A DNA stretch of 16,834 nt from Calditrichota bacterium (GTDB taxonomy: Bacteria > Zhuqueibacterota > Zhuqueibacteria > Residuimicrobiales > Krinioviventaceae): the NCBI GenBank assembly GCA_003818595.1, contig RPQV01000018.1:1-16834 (forward strand), given 5' to 3'. The notes beneath the pieces were generated by a model. The model saw only the letters and a list, made by a program, of their open reading frames with translations, was not told the DNA's origin and did no database searches. Both the position numbers and the translations under genes were made by a program. Shown here piece by piece: positions 1-7,046 of the stretch; the stretch's first letter is position 1; the number at the start of each line of letters is the position of its first letter.

Positions 1-139
1 CTTCCTAATGCCGATAGTCTGAGCTCACTTGTGTGGTTTTTTTGATTAGAGTCGAGGCCCGGGCCTGAATCGCATGGACAAAAGAGATGATTGAATTTGA
101 AGTAAAGTATTCATGTTGCTAAAGTGAGAATGAGGTCAA
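1..139. other. Left-edge region upstream of ftsX, no recognised gene
   Basis: No recognised gene lies here. Frame 1 on the + strand is open from the edge to a TGA at 43-45 and could be the last 14 codons of an upstream gene, but it is too short to identify. It ends in a run of seven T (37-43). A perfect 12-bp GC palindrome (AGGCCCGGGCCT) lies at 55-66. A 12-codon mini-frame at 87-122 begins MIEFEVKYS. The ribosome binding site of ftsX (GAGG, near 131-136) closes the region. The end of ftsE, the usual upstream partner of ftsX, is not recognisable. Confidence 0.5.
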
Positions 140-988
140 ATGAGCTTATCATACAGCGTTAAGGAAGCCGTTAAAGGATTCAGTAAAGCGCGGGTATCTG
201 CGGCAATCACCATATTTACTGTTTTTTTCCTGCTCCTGCTGTTGGCCGTCTTTTTTATTTTTTATGTCAATGCCAATCGGCTCATCGAGGTGTTGAATGC
301 GCAGTATGATATTCAGGTCTATTTGAGTAATGCATTGACCGACAGTGAGATTGAAATTCTGCAGGCGCGTGTGCGAAAGATGGAACCCGTGGAATCCGTG
401 GAATACATCTCAAAGAAAAAGGCCGCGGCTGAATTCCGCAAGGAATTTGGTGAGGATATTTTTGCTTTACTTGATGAGAATCCTCTGCCGGCATCTTTCG
501 TCATCAGCCTCAAAAACGCCGTCAAGAATCGCGACGAAATCACCCGCTTCATCAACCGCCTTAGAGCGGAAGAAGGAATTGATGAGGTGGTTTATCAGTA
601 TGGCGCTTTGAATGCGTTGGTGCGATTTTCTCGAAATCTGAATATCATCAGCATCATTCTCTTTGTTTTGGTGTTCTGCGGTTCTTTCTTCATGGTGTCA
701 AACACCCTGCGACTGATCATCATCGCGCGAAAAAACATCATTGACTCGATGAAATTGGTGGGGGCGACGCACTCTTTTATCAGGCGTCCATTTATCATCG
801 GAGGAATGCTTCAGGGATTGATCGGTGGGCTGGCAGCGGATTTGGTTCTTTGGCTGGGATTCAAAGCTGCTTCGTGGCAATGGCCTGGAATAATCACCCT
901 GCCGCAGATCCTTTTTCCGTTGCTGTTGGTGACAGGTGTTCTCTTTGGAATTTTGGGAAGTTTATTTGCGGTTAAGCGATATTTATAA
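140..988 (+). CDS. ftsX: Cell division protein FtsX (ABC transporter-like permease)
   Basis: FtsX is the membrane half of the FtsEX complex, which couples an ATPase at the division ring to activation of peptidoglycan hydrolases outside the inner membrane. The 282-aa product has the family layout: a short cytoplasmic N terminus, TM1 at about residues 22-43, an extracytoplasmic domain at about 45-160 (containing NPLPASFVISL), then three more membrane segments near 168-189, 218-242 and 254-276. The region from NTLRL at 188 through LVGAT at 206-210 to the following FIRRPF is the FtsX signature. A GAGG ribosome binding site sits just before the ATG. Length is normal for the family. The ATPase gene ftsE is not directly upstream, which is unusual but not unknown. 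The identification is firm; the partner hydrolase cannot be told from sequence. Confidence 0.95.
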   Translation: MSLSYSVKEAVKGFSKARVSAAITIFTVFFLLLLLAVFFIFYVNANRLIEVLNAQYDIQVYLSNALTDSEIEILQARVRKMEPVESVEYISKKKAAAEFRKEFGEDIFALLDENPLPASFVISLKNAVKNRDEITRFINRLRAEEGIDEVVYQYGALNALVRFSRNLNIISIILFVLVFCGSFFMVSNTLRLIIIARKNIIDSMKLVGATHSFIRRPFIIGGMLQGLIGGLAADLVLWLGFKAASWQWPGIITLPQILFPLLLVTGVLFGILGSLFAVKRYL

Positions 989-1033
989 CTGTTATTATTA
1001 GACTTATGATACGAAAAGAGAGGGAAATTTCAC

Positions 1034-1063
1034 TTGACAACGCAGCTAAAAATCATTAATTTT
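1034..1063 (+). promoter_or_regulatory. Candidate sigma-70-type promoter before hrcA
   Basis: A perfect TTGACA (-35 like) lies at 1034-1039. It is followed by AT-rich sequence in which ATTAAT (1055-1060, spacing 15) or TAATTT (1058-1063, spacing 18) could act as a -10 element. It falls in the 96-bp gap between ftsX and hrcA, the largest gap before 5067. The -10 is poor and the spacings are not ideal, so this is only a candidate. No CIRCE inverted repeat (TTAGCACTC-N9-GAGTGCTAA) is visible in this gap. Confidence 0.35.
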
Positions 1064-1084
1064 ATGATAATTTTTTAAATTGAA

Positions 1085-2149
1085 TTGTGCCCAGGCAAAT
1101 TGAACAAAAATGAATTGACAACCAGAGAGCGGGAGATTTTTCAGGCCATTGTGGATGGTTTCATACACAATGCTGAACCCGTCGGCTCGCGTTATCTTTA
1201 TAAACATTACGATCTGAAAATCAGTCCGGCAACGATTCGCAACGTTATGGCTGACCTTGAAGACCGTGGGCTCATTTGGCAGCCGCATACCTCGGCGGGG
1301 AGAGTGCCCACGACGCATGGTTACCGCACTTATGTTGACAGCCTTGGCAAAAGCGCCGAGTTGACAGATGAGGAACAACGCAGCATCATCGAAAAGTTCG
1401 AGCAGTTTTCTCAGGATATCAGCCAGATTATCAGCAAAACCGCGCAAATTCTCAGCAATATATCCAATCAATTGGGTGTGGTCCTTTCCCCTCGATTCAT
1501 TCGCGGACGATTGCAGAAAATTGAATTGATTCCCATTGCTTCACAAAAACTGCTGCTGTTGTTGAGTGTCCGATCAGGCTTGGTGAAAACCGTCATCATT
1601 GAGATCGATACGGATTTTTCCAAAGATTTTCTGATTGAACTGAGTCAGGTCATCAACGAAAGAGTTCACGGTCTGTCGATTGAGCAACTTACCGACTTGT
1701 TCGATGAACGCTTTCAAGACCTCGATGAAAAAAGCAAGACGCTGATCGGCGTCATTAAAGAAAAGACGACCGGATTGCTGCAGTTGGTGCCTGATGGCGA
1801 TTTCTATTTTTCCGGTGCCAAAAATGTCATTATTAATCCAGAGTTTGATTCCCGCGAAAAAATCGGCAAGATATTGGAGCTCCTTGATCGTCGTGATATA
1901 CTGGTTCGAGTGATGTCTGAGCACTATCAGGAAGGAATCAGCATCGTCATTGGAGAAGAGAACTCGGAAGAATTGATGCAGAATTGCAGCATGATCACCA
2001 CGAGCTTTTCCATTGACGGCGCGATCGGCACCCTGGGTGTCATCGGTCCGACACGGATGCAGTATGCCAAGATCATTTCTCTGGTTCAGTTTATGTCTGA
2101 TACACTTAATTATTTGGTCTCCAAAAAGAATAAAAATTTACCGGCATGA
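1085..2149 (+). CDS. hrcA: Heat-inducible transcription repressor HrcA
   Basis: HrcA represses class I heat-shock genes (groESL, dnaK operons) by binding CIRCE operators, with its activity tuned by the GroEL chaperonin. The product of about 354 aa shows the N-terminal winged helix (LTTREREIFQAIVDGFI, then EPVGSR, then SPATIRNVMADLEDRGL) and the conserved HTSAGRVPT and GYRTYVD motifs by about residue 80. The C-terminal GAIGTLGVIGPTRM motif of the inserted GAF-like core is also present. An in-frame TAA at 1076-1078 leaves no ATG start: the start must be TTG at 1085 or TTG at 1100. Both give a normal N terminus; 1085 is used here, and an AGG at 1093-1095 would sit close before 1100. The stop overlaps the grpE start (ATGA), indicating translational coupling. 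Confidence 0.95.
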   Translation: MCPGKLNKNELTTREREIFQAIVDGFIHNAEPVGSRYLYKHYDLKISPATIRNVMADLEDRGLIWQPHTSAGRVPTTHGYRTYVDSLGKSAELTDEEQRSIIEKFEQFSQDISQIISKTAQILSNISNQLGVVLSPRFIRGRLQKIELIPIASQKLLLLLSVRSGLVKTVIIEIDTDFSKDFLIELSQVINERVHGLSIEQLTDLFDERFQDLDEKSKTLIGVIKEKTTGLLQLVPDGDFYFSGAKNVIINPEFDSREKIGKILELLDRRDILVRVMSEHYQEGISIVIGEENSEELMQNCSMITTSFSIDGAIGTLGVIGPTRMQYAKIISLVQFMSDTLNYLVSKKNKNLPA

Positions 2150-2682
2150 AAAATTCACCTACCACCAAAGATGGCAACGGAACCGAACAGCCGTCGTCGA
2201 CGCAGCAAAAGACAAAGCGAAGAAATTATAAAAAAGAGTTGGACCAGGCCATTCAGGAACGTGAGCAGTTGAAAGACCTGCTGCGAAGAACAGCGGCGGA
2301 TTTTGACAATTATCGCAAGCGAGTCCAACAGGAAAAGATCGAGCTGTACGAGCAGGCTAATGCAGAGTTGATCAAAAAGCTGCTGCCGGTGTTGGATGAT
2401 CTCGATCGAACAACCAGTGCGGAGAGCGAGGGCGCTGCCCAATCGCCTTTCCTACAGGCGGTCACTATGATCCGCAGCAAATTCTTCAAGATCATGCAGG
2501 ACGAAGGTCTGCAGGTTATGGAGACAAAGGGAAAACTATTTGATCCTGAAAAGCATGATGCGTTGCTGCTGATGCATGATGAAAAAGCGCAACCCAACAT
2601 GATCATCGATGAGCATGAAAAGGGTTATGAATTGAAAGAAAAGATCCTGCGTCACGCCAAAGTGATTGTGAATCGGGAATAA
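2146..2682 (+). CDS. grpE: Nucleotide exchange factor GrpE
   Basis: GrpE is the cytoplasmic co-chaperone that releases ADP from DnaK and so drives the Hsp70 cycle. The 178-aa product has a charged, low-complexity N terminus (1-28), a long helical coiled-coil region (about 29-75) with DFDNYRKR, the LLPVLDDLDR segment, and the C-terminal beta-head with GKLFDPEKHDALL and KILRHAKVIV. Length matches the family. The ATG overlaps the hrcA stop by 4 bp, so translation is probably coupled. dnaJ follows after 34 bp; dnaK, often found between grpE and dnaJ or next to them, is not in this window. Confidence 0.96.
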   Translation: MKNSPTTKDGNGTEQPSSTQQKTKRRNYKKELDQAIQEREQLKDLLRRTAADFDNYRKRVQQEKIELYEQANAELIKKLLPVLDDLDRTTSAESEGAAQSPFLQAVTMIRSKFFKIMQDEGLQVMETKGKLFDPEKHDALLLMHDEKAQPNMIIDEHEKGYELKEKILRHAKVIVNRE

Positions 2683-2716
2683 GAGCAATAAATTGAGAGA
2701 ATGATTCCTATAGATT

Positions 2717-3841
2717 ATGTCTAATGACGAATATTATAGCATTTTAGGTGTCAAACGCGACGCTGATCAGAATGAGATCAAAAAGGCCTACCGCAAGCTC
2801 GCGATGGATTATCATCCTGATCGCAATCCGGGCGATAAAGAGGCCGAGGAACAGTTTAAGAAAATCGGCGAAGCCTACGCAGTTCTTTCGGATTCGCAGA
2901 AACGAGCGCAATACGATCGTTTCGGCAAGTCGGGAAGCGCGGGCCGGTCAAATTGGGGCGGGTTTGAAAATTTCGGCGATCCGTTTGATATTTTCCGCGA
3001 AGTATTCGGCGGCGGATTCGCCGACATCTTTGGCATGGGAGGTTCCGGCGGCAGGCGTTCAGCCAAGAGACGCGGCGCGGATCTGCAGCTCAAGCTGGAA
3101 TTGTCGATCGAGGAGATCGCGACCGGTGTTGAAAAGAAACTGAAAATTAAAAAGCAGATCGCCTGCGATACCTGCAGCGGCGCCGGCGCCAGCCCGGGAA
3201 CGTCCATGGTGACTTGTCCGGCTTGTCATGGTCAAGGCCAGGTGGCTTATCGTCAGGGCTTTTTCACCATGTCTCAAACTTGTCAGCGTTGCAGCGGTGA
3301 AGGCCAGATCATCGATCGCCCATGTCCTACATGCCATGGAGAAGGCCGTATCCGCGGAGAGAGCACAATTGAAGTTAAAATACCTGCGGGCGTTGCAGAA
3401 GGCCAATATTTGACTGTACGAAACCAGGGCAATATGGGGCCGAGAGGCGGACCTGAAGGCGACATTATTATCTTCATTGAAGAAAAAAAGCATAATGAGT
3501 TTGAGCGACACGGCGATGATATTGTCTATCATTTATATTTAGCATTTCCGCAGGTTGTGCTTGGCACCGAGGTGGAAGTCCCGACGTTGCAGGGAAAGGC
3601 CGCGCTATCGATTCCGCAGGGCACGCAATCAGGGAAAATTCTGCGGATGAAAGGAAAGGGAATCCCGCGAATCAATTCAAATAAAATCGGTGATCAGTTG
3701 ATCAAAGTTCACGTCTGGACGCCGACAAAATTGGGAAGCAAAGAAAAAGAATTATTGAAGGAATTATCTCAATTTGAAAGCATCTTCCCCAATAAGGAAG
3801 ATAAGAGTTTTTTTGAACGCATGAAGGAAGCCATCTTGTAA
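2717..3841 (+). CDS. dnaJ: Chaperone DnaJ (Hsp40, type I)
   Basis: DnaJ delivers unfolded clients to DnaK and stimulates its ATPase. The 374-aa product has all type I parts in order: a J domain with the HPD triad at residues 33-35, a Gly/Phe-rich linker (about 70-115), and a zinc-binding region at about 150-211 with four CxxCxGxG-type repeats (CDTCSGAG, CPACHGQG, CQRCSGEG, CPTCHGEG). The C-terminal client-binding domains follow, including LAFPQVVLGTEVEVPTLQGK. All cysteines of the four repeats are present. The ribosome binding site is weak: the purine run GAGAGAA at 2695-2701 is 15 nt upstream. The comEA-like gene starts 5 bp after the stop, so the heat-shock block and the pilus-like genes are probably read together. 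Confidence 0.97.
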   Translation: MSNDEYYSILGVKRDADQNEIKKAYRKLAMDYHPDRNPGDKEAEEQFKKIGEAYAVLSDSQKRAQYDRFGKSGSAGRSNWGGFENFGDPFDIFREVFGGGFADIFGMGGSGGRRSAKRRGADLQLKLELSIEEIATGVEKKLKIKKQIACDTCSGAGASPGTSMVTCPACHGQGQVAYRQGFFTMSQTCQRCSGEGQIIDRPCPTCHGEGRIRGESTIEVKIPAGVAEGQYLTVRNQGNMGPRGGPEGDIIIFIEEKKHNEFERHGDDIVYHLYLAFPQVVLGTEVEVPTLQGKAALSIPQGTQSGKILRMKGKGIPRINSNKIGDQLIKVHVWTPTKLGSKEKELLKELSQFESIFPNKEDKSFFERMKEAIL

Positions 3842-3846
3842 CGGTC

Positions 3847-4281
3847 ATGTCGATTTTTACAAAACAAGAGCAACGGTTTATCCTGGTTCTCTTGTTTTCC
3901 TTTTTTCTGGGCTTGGGGGTGAAATATGTTCGTGAAAAACGATATGAACCTGACCAGGCATGGTTGAAAGAAAAAGAAGAGATTCTGGCAGAGTTTAAGG
4001 AACGTGCCCGCACGACAGGCGGCGAATCTGCTGAAGCGGCTGCAACAGGAGATAAGCCGCTGCAGGATCTGAAAGCGAGTTTAATTAAAAGAATAAATAT
4101 TAATTCAGCGTCTGAAAGTGAATTTGAAACCCTGCCCAAGATCGGGCCGGTTATGGCAAAGCGGATTGTAGAAGATCGTCGACAAAACGGTCCATTTCGT
4201 TCGATCGAGGAGCTTCAACGCGTGAAAGGTATCGGTTCAAAAACCTTTGAAATGATAAAAGAATACATCACGGTCCAATAG
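3847..4281 (+). CDS. Membrane-anchored helix-hairpin-helix protein, ComEA-like
   Basis: This 144-aa protein resembles ComEA, the DNA receptor that ratchets incoming DNA during natural transformation. It has one N-terminal membrane segment (about residues 10-27), a charged and Ala/Glu-rich linker (28-80), and a C-terminal (HhH)2 DNA-binding domain (about 83-144). The domain starts ININSASESEFETL and carries both hairpin motifs, LPKIGPVMAKRI and VKGIGSKTFEMI, with the usual G-P-F between them. Length and order fit ComEA. HhH domains bind the DNA backbone without sequence preference. It sits directly after dnaJ and before a pseudopilin-like gene and a pilM-like gene, which supports a role in DNA uptake or a pilus system. 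A different membrane-linked DNA role is possible, because the receptor channel gene comEC is not in the window. Confidence 0.85.
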   Translation: MSIFTKQEQRFILVLLFSFFLGLGVKYVREKRYEPDQAWLKEKEEILAEFKERARTTGGESAEAAATGDKPLQDLKASLIKRININSASESEFETLPKIGPVMAKRIVEDRRQNGPFRSIEELQRVKGIGSKTFEMIKEYITVQ

Positions 4282-4283
4282 CA

Positions 4284-4316
4284 TGTTTTCGTGTAGGAGG
4301 AAAAATGTCGAAAACA
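4284..4316 (+). promoter_or_regulatory. Hairpin with SD and start codon in its loop
   Basis: TGTTTTCG (4284-4291) and CGAAAACA (4309-4316) form a perfect 8-bp stem. Its 17-nt loop contains the strong AGGAGG-type ribosome binding site (4295-4300) and the ATG (4305-4307) of the pseudopilin-like gene. Displaying or constraining a start site this way could tune translation of that gene relative to comEA upstream. The stem is directly visible; any regulatory effect is inferred, and chance pairing of A/T-rich sequence is possible. Confidence 0.45.
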
Positions 4317-5066
4317 CAAAAATCTACCGACTTTAGGCCAAAAGGTTCTATCGCACTGGAAATTCTGGCTGTAGTATTGGCGATAGCTCTTATTTTCACT
4401 CTGACTTATCCGGCTAAATTATGGAAAGCAGAGGATGCAAATGTCAAAAAGTGCCGAGAGAATATGCAGCATGTTTATTATGCGGAAATTACATATCTCG
4501 ACACCAAGCTGAGCTATAACGATACGTTGCAGAAAGTCGTTGATTTTATAATTTCTGAACCAAGCGGCAGATTGCTGAAAAGATTCGCCAGTTTGGACTC
4601 TATCCTGGGTCAAAAAGTGATCAATCAGTTCAAAAAAGTGACCGATCAAGTCACCATTAAAGTGGACTCGGCATTTGGACAAGGACCGGATTCGGTGATC
4701 ACCCTCGAGAAGAATATTCGCGTCAACGCTCTCTTGGACAGCATGCTTAGTTTTGCCAATGCGGTCGACCTGGATACCACGGAGGCCTTTATTCTTGATT
4801 CTTTGCGTCATTGGCCGAATTATTCGACCAGAATTGATTCGATGGCTTTGGCTTCCTTGCGAGGTCTGTTTACCTGTCCAACCAATTCAAAACCCTACAT
4901 TATTAAAGTCAATAATGATACGTTGCCCAAAACAGTGAACATCTATTGTCCGGTTGATTCTGCTTATGCCCTACGAATCAAAAAGGATTTCAAGTTGGGC
5001 TTTTTGGGCGGTTTGAAGGTTGAAAATCACGGCGCGATCGAAAACGGCGCCAACTCTTGGAAATAA
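4305..5066 (+). CDS. Pseudopilin-like protein with atypical prepilin signal
   Basis: Family not certain. The 253-aa product has a short polar leader (1-14), then G14 followed by SIALE and a hydrophobic stretch to about residue 35. This matches the prepilin layout G|xxxxE, with a Glu (E19) at +5 but Ser instead of Phe at +1. A helical region follows, as after the pilin TM helix (RENMQHVYYAEITYLDT). The C-terminal part has two Cys-Pro motifs, TCPTNSKPY (C191) and NIYCPVD (C215), resembling the CP-type end modules of secretion pseudopilins. The middle (about 85-180) is helical and rich in Asp/Ser. The ribosome binding site is the best in the window. Position between comEA-like and pilM-like genes supports a pilus, secretion or uptake role. 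It could instead be a plain signal-anchored protein. Confidence 0.65.
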   Translation: MSKTQKSTDFRPKGSIALEILAVVLAIALIFTLTYPAKLWKAEDANVKKCRENMQHVYYAEITYLDTKLSYNDTLQKVVDFIISEPSGRLLKRFASLDSILGQKVINQFKKVTDQVTIKVDSAFGQGPDSVITLEKNIRVNALLDSMLSFANAVDLDTTEAFILDSLRHWPNYSTRIDSMALASLRGLFTCPTNSKPYIIKVNNDTLPKTVNIYCPVDSAYALRIKKDFKLGFLGGLKVENHGAIENGANSWK

Positions 5067-5096
5067 TCGTTGCGATTCATTAACTGCAGGAATAAT

Positions 5097-5151
5097 GGGA
5101 ACCTGTCCTTGAATGCTACAGAGACAAACAGTGGTTCACGGACAGGTTTTC
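5097..5151 (+). promoter_or_regulatory. Long imperfect stem-loop upstream of pilM-like gene
   Basis: AACCTGTCC (5100-5108) pairs perfectly with GGACAGGTT (5140-5148). The stem can extend outward by G-T, G-T and G-C pairs, and inward by TGAA/TTCA (5110-5113 with 5135-5138) and CTAC/GTGG (5116-5119 with 5131-5134), leaving an 11-nt apical loop. It fills most of the 109-bp gap between the pseudopilin-like and pilM-like genes. The T-run after it is short (5147-5150), so it is a poor terminator. Attenuation, RNA processing or differential expression along the operon are possible roles. It overlaps the only upstream alternative ATG of pilM (5113), which argues against that start. Confidence 0.55.
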
Positions 5152-5175
5152 CGAAAAGCAATGAAGGGGAATGTG

Positions 5176-6126
5176 ATGACGAATGACTCCATCAAAATTG
5201 GTATAAGCTTCTCAAGCGAAATGATTCGTTTAATTGAAGTGGAAAGATGGAACGGAAAATTGAATCTAACCAATGCTCTTCAGATCGCCCTTCCGAAGAG
5301 TTTTGATCCTCTGACGATCGGCGATGTCAAAAGCATTCCTCTGATTTCTGATACGATTGATAAGGCCTGCGAACACCTCAATCCGCAGATCAAAACAGCC
5401 AAAATCTGTATTGATCGGAAATTGGCGTTGAAAAAAACCTTCGCCGTCGATAAAGGCCTGCTCGAAAATGAAATTCGACAGCATATTGAATGGGAGTTGG
5501 AGCAGCTATTGATCGCTCCACGCGATGAATATAATGTTGGATTCGAACAGATCATTTTCCCGAAGCTCAAGAATGATGTCGTTGTTTTTGCCGCAATCAG
5601 AAAAGCCATTGTCCAATATCTGCGCGATATTTTTGCCAAATCTCGATTCCAATTGGATTCAGTCGATCTGGATGTTTTCGCCTCGTTGCGCACGCTAGCC
5701 TACGCTTATCCCGATAAATTGCGCGGCATCACCGCTCTCATCGAGTTTCTGGCAAGCGGGATCGGCATCACCATTCTGTATGATGGAAAATACGCTCTTT
5801 CCAGTGAAATGCCTTCTGTCATCAATGAGAAAAAATATCAGCATCTCAGCACTCCAGAACTTGCATCTGCCGTGCGGACTGAATTGAACAAGCTATTAGA
5901 GCATCTCAAGGAAAACCTGGACATTTCTCCCCTCAATCGAATTCTTGTGGCGGGTGAAAATGCCGATAAGAGTCTGGTTGCTGAATTGAATCAACAGAAT
6001 CCGGAAGCTGTGGTCGCCATGGTAGAGCCATTTCAAAATGCTCATCGTCAGCTCAATATTGAATCACAAAAGCTGATTGATGAACACGGAGAATGTTTTG
6101 TTGCTTGTTTTGGTATGGTACTCTAA
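5176..6126 (+). CDS. Divergent PilM-like actin-fold protein
   Basis: PilM is a cytoplasmic actin-like ATPase that binds the N terminus of PilN and links pilus motors to the inner-membrane alignment complex. The 316-aa product begins with a region like the PilM phosphate-1 strand pair (SIKIGISFSSEMIRLIEVER) and continues with an acidic-helix segment (NEIRQHIEWELEQLL) typical of PilM/GspL. It also has a second degenerate phosphate-like strand (SGIGITILYDGKYAL), a late ILVAGENADKS stretch matching the family's C-terminal glycine loop, and a hydrophobic ending (CFVACFGMVL). The nucleotide motifs are weaker than in typical PilM. Start ATG 5176 is preferred because AAGGGGA lies 5 nt upstream and the longer version would begin inside a stem-loop. 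The PilO-like gene follows after 15 bp, as in pilMNO operons. Confidence 0.7.
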   Translation: MTNDSIKIGISFSSEMIRLIEVERWNGKLNLTNALQIALPKSFDPLTIGDVKSIPLISDTIDKACEHLNPQIKTAKICIDRKLALKKTFAVDKGLLENEIRQHIEWELEQLLIAPRDEYNVGFEQIIFPKLKNDVVVFAAIRKAIVQYLRDIFAKSRFQLDSVDLDVFASLRTLAYAYPDKLRGITALIEFLASGIGITILYDGKYALSSEMPSVINEKKYQHLSTPELASAVRTELNKLLEHLKENLDISPLNRILVAGENADKSLVAELNQQNPEAVVAMVEPFQNAHRQLNIESQKLIDEHGECFVACFGMVL

Positions 6127-6141
6127 TAATGCAGGGCACAT

Positions 6142-7023
6142 ATGAATCTTCTAAAGGATAAACGAGAGCAGGAGCGTTCACGGGAACCACAGGAGTTTCC
6201 GTCCACTCCGCTGCAGGAGTTCGGCTCGGATTCTATGGTCACGACGCCCTTTCCGGAAAACAAGGAGCGCAAACATTTTCCATGGTTTCCCTTGTTGGGC
6301 ATTTTGACGATCCTCGTCGCATCTGCTGCGGTCTACTATTTTGGCTTTTACAAAAACACCCATGAAGCGAAACCGACTGCACCGCAGGAACAGGTCGTCG
6401 TGACGGAAATCCCGACAACGGAAGTCAAGACTGAAGAGATTGTCGAACAACAAACACCCCGGGAAGCTCCGGTTGCTGAACAAGTCGTTGCCCCGCAAAA
6501 GGATGACCTCCTCGCCAAGACCGCCCATATTTTTACCTGTCTTGAGAAATCCCTCAATTCCGGATCACAATTAGGAACGGTGATCCTTGATAATGAATCA
6601 TTTTCCGCCGAATTATCTGCCGATTCACAGACCTTATTGCAGTCCATGGTGGATACTCTTCGCGGCATGCTGACTGCTTCGGTCACCTTTCCCGCTGATC
6701 TGAAGGTGAACAGCACAAGTGTATTGATCCATGGTTCTTTTCCTGCTCCGGCGGCATCGACGGATGGAACTCAGCTCTCGTCATCCGAGCTCGAAATTAG
6801 ATTACGTGAACTGGCTGCAGCCGCAGGATTGACGGTCATGTCCATCAGCCTCACAGAACAGACGCCGAAGCAAATGTTTGTCAAGGTTTCAGGCAGTTTG
6901 ACGGCGGGTCGAATTTTTATCGAATCTTTCTCAACAGCGAACATCAACAGCCGAGTTTCCAGAATCATTTTGATGAATGGACCGCAGACCAATTATACTT
7001 TGGTACTCCGTTTCATCATTTGA
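6142..7023 (+). CDS. Single-pass PilN/PilO-like membrane protein
   Basis: No firm family match. The 293-aa product has a charged cytoplasmic N terminus (1-46), one membrane segment (about 48-69), a Pro/Glu/Val/Thr-rich linker (about 72-118) and a C-terminal region of about 170 aa outside the membrane. This is the topology of PilN and PilO. The stretch from LRELAAAAGLTVMSISL to FVKVSGSLTAGRIFIESFS resembles the PilO/GspM ferredoxin-like fold, in which a helix and paired strands precede a second helix. It follows the pilM-like gene directly, where pilN and pilO usually lie, so one protein may do the work of both or act with genes elsewhere. The last four bases overlap the longest possible frame of rsmD. 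The role is inferred from context and shape. Confidence 0.55.
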   Translation: MNLLKDKREQERSREPQEFPSTPLQEFGSDSMVTTPFPENKERKHFPWFPLLGILTILVASAAVYYFGFYKNTHEAKPTAPQEQVVVTEIPTTEVKTEEIVEQQTPREAPVAEQVVAPQKDDLLAKTAHIFTCLEKSLNSGSQLGTVILDNESFSAELSADSQTLLQSMVDTLRGMLTASVTFPADLKVNSTSVLIHGSFPAPAASTDGTQLSSSELEIRLRELAAAAGLTVMSISLTEQTPKQMFVKVSGSLTAGRIFIESFSTANINSRVSRIILMNGPQTNYTLVLRFII

Positions 7024-7046
7024 GGGGCTTTCATTTATTGTGCACT

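Noticed and set aside
97..125. TTGAAG-N17-TAAAGT promoter candidate for ftsX
   Set aside because: It would start transcription within the ribosome binding site of ftsX, leaving almost no leader.
1046..1471. 141-codon open frame on the minus strand
   Set aside because: Antisense to the well-supported hrcA start region, no family resemblance.
2701..2724. Tiny leader frame (MIPIDYV) overlapping the dnaJ start
   Set aside because: Only seven codons, the purine run abuts its ATG with no spacing, and no feature supports translation.
5113..5175. Longer N terminus for the PilM-like protein from ATG 5113
   Set aside because: The ATG lies inside the 5097-5151 stem-loop, and a better-spaced AAGGGGA precedes ATG 5176, where the family-like sequence begins.
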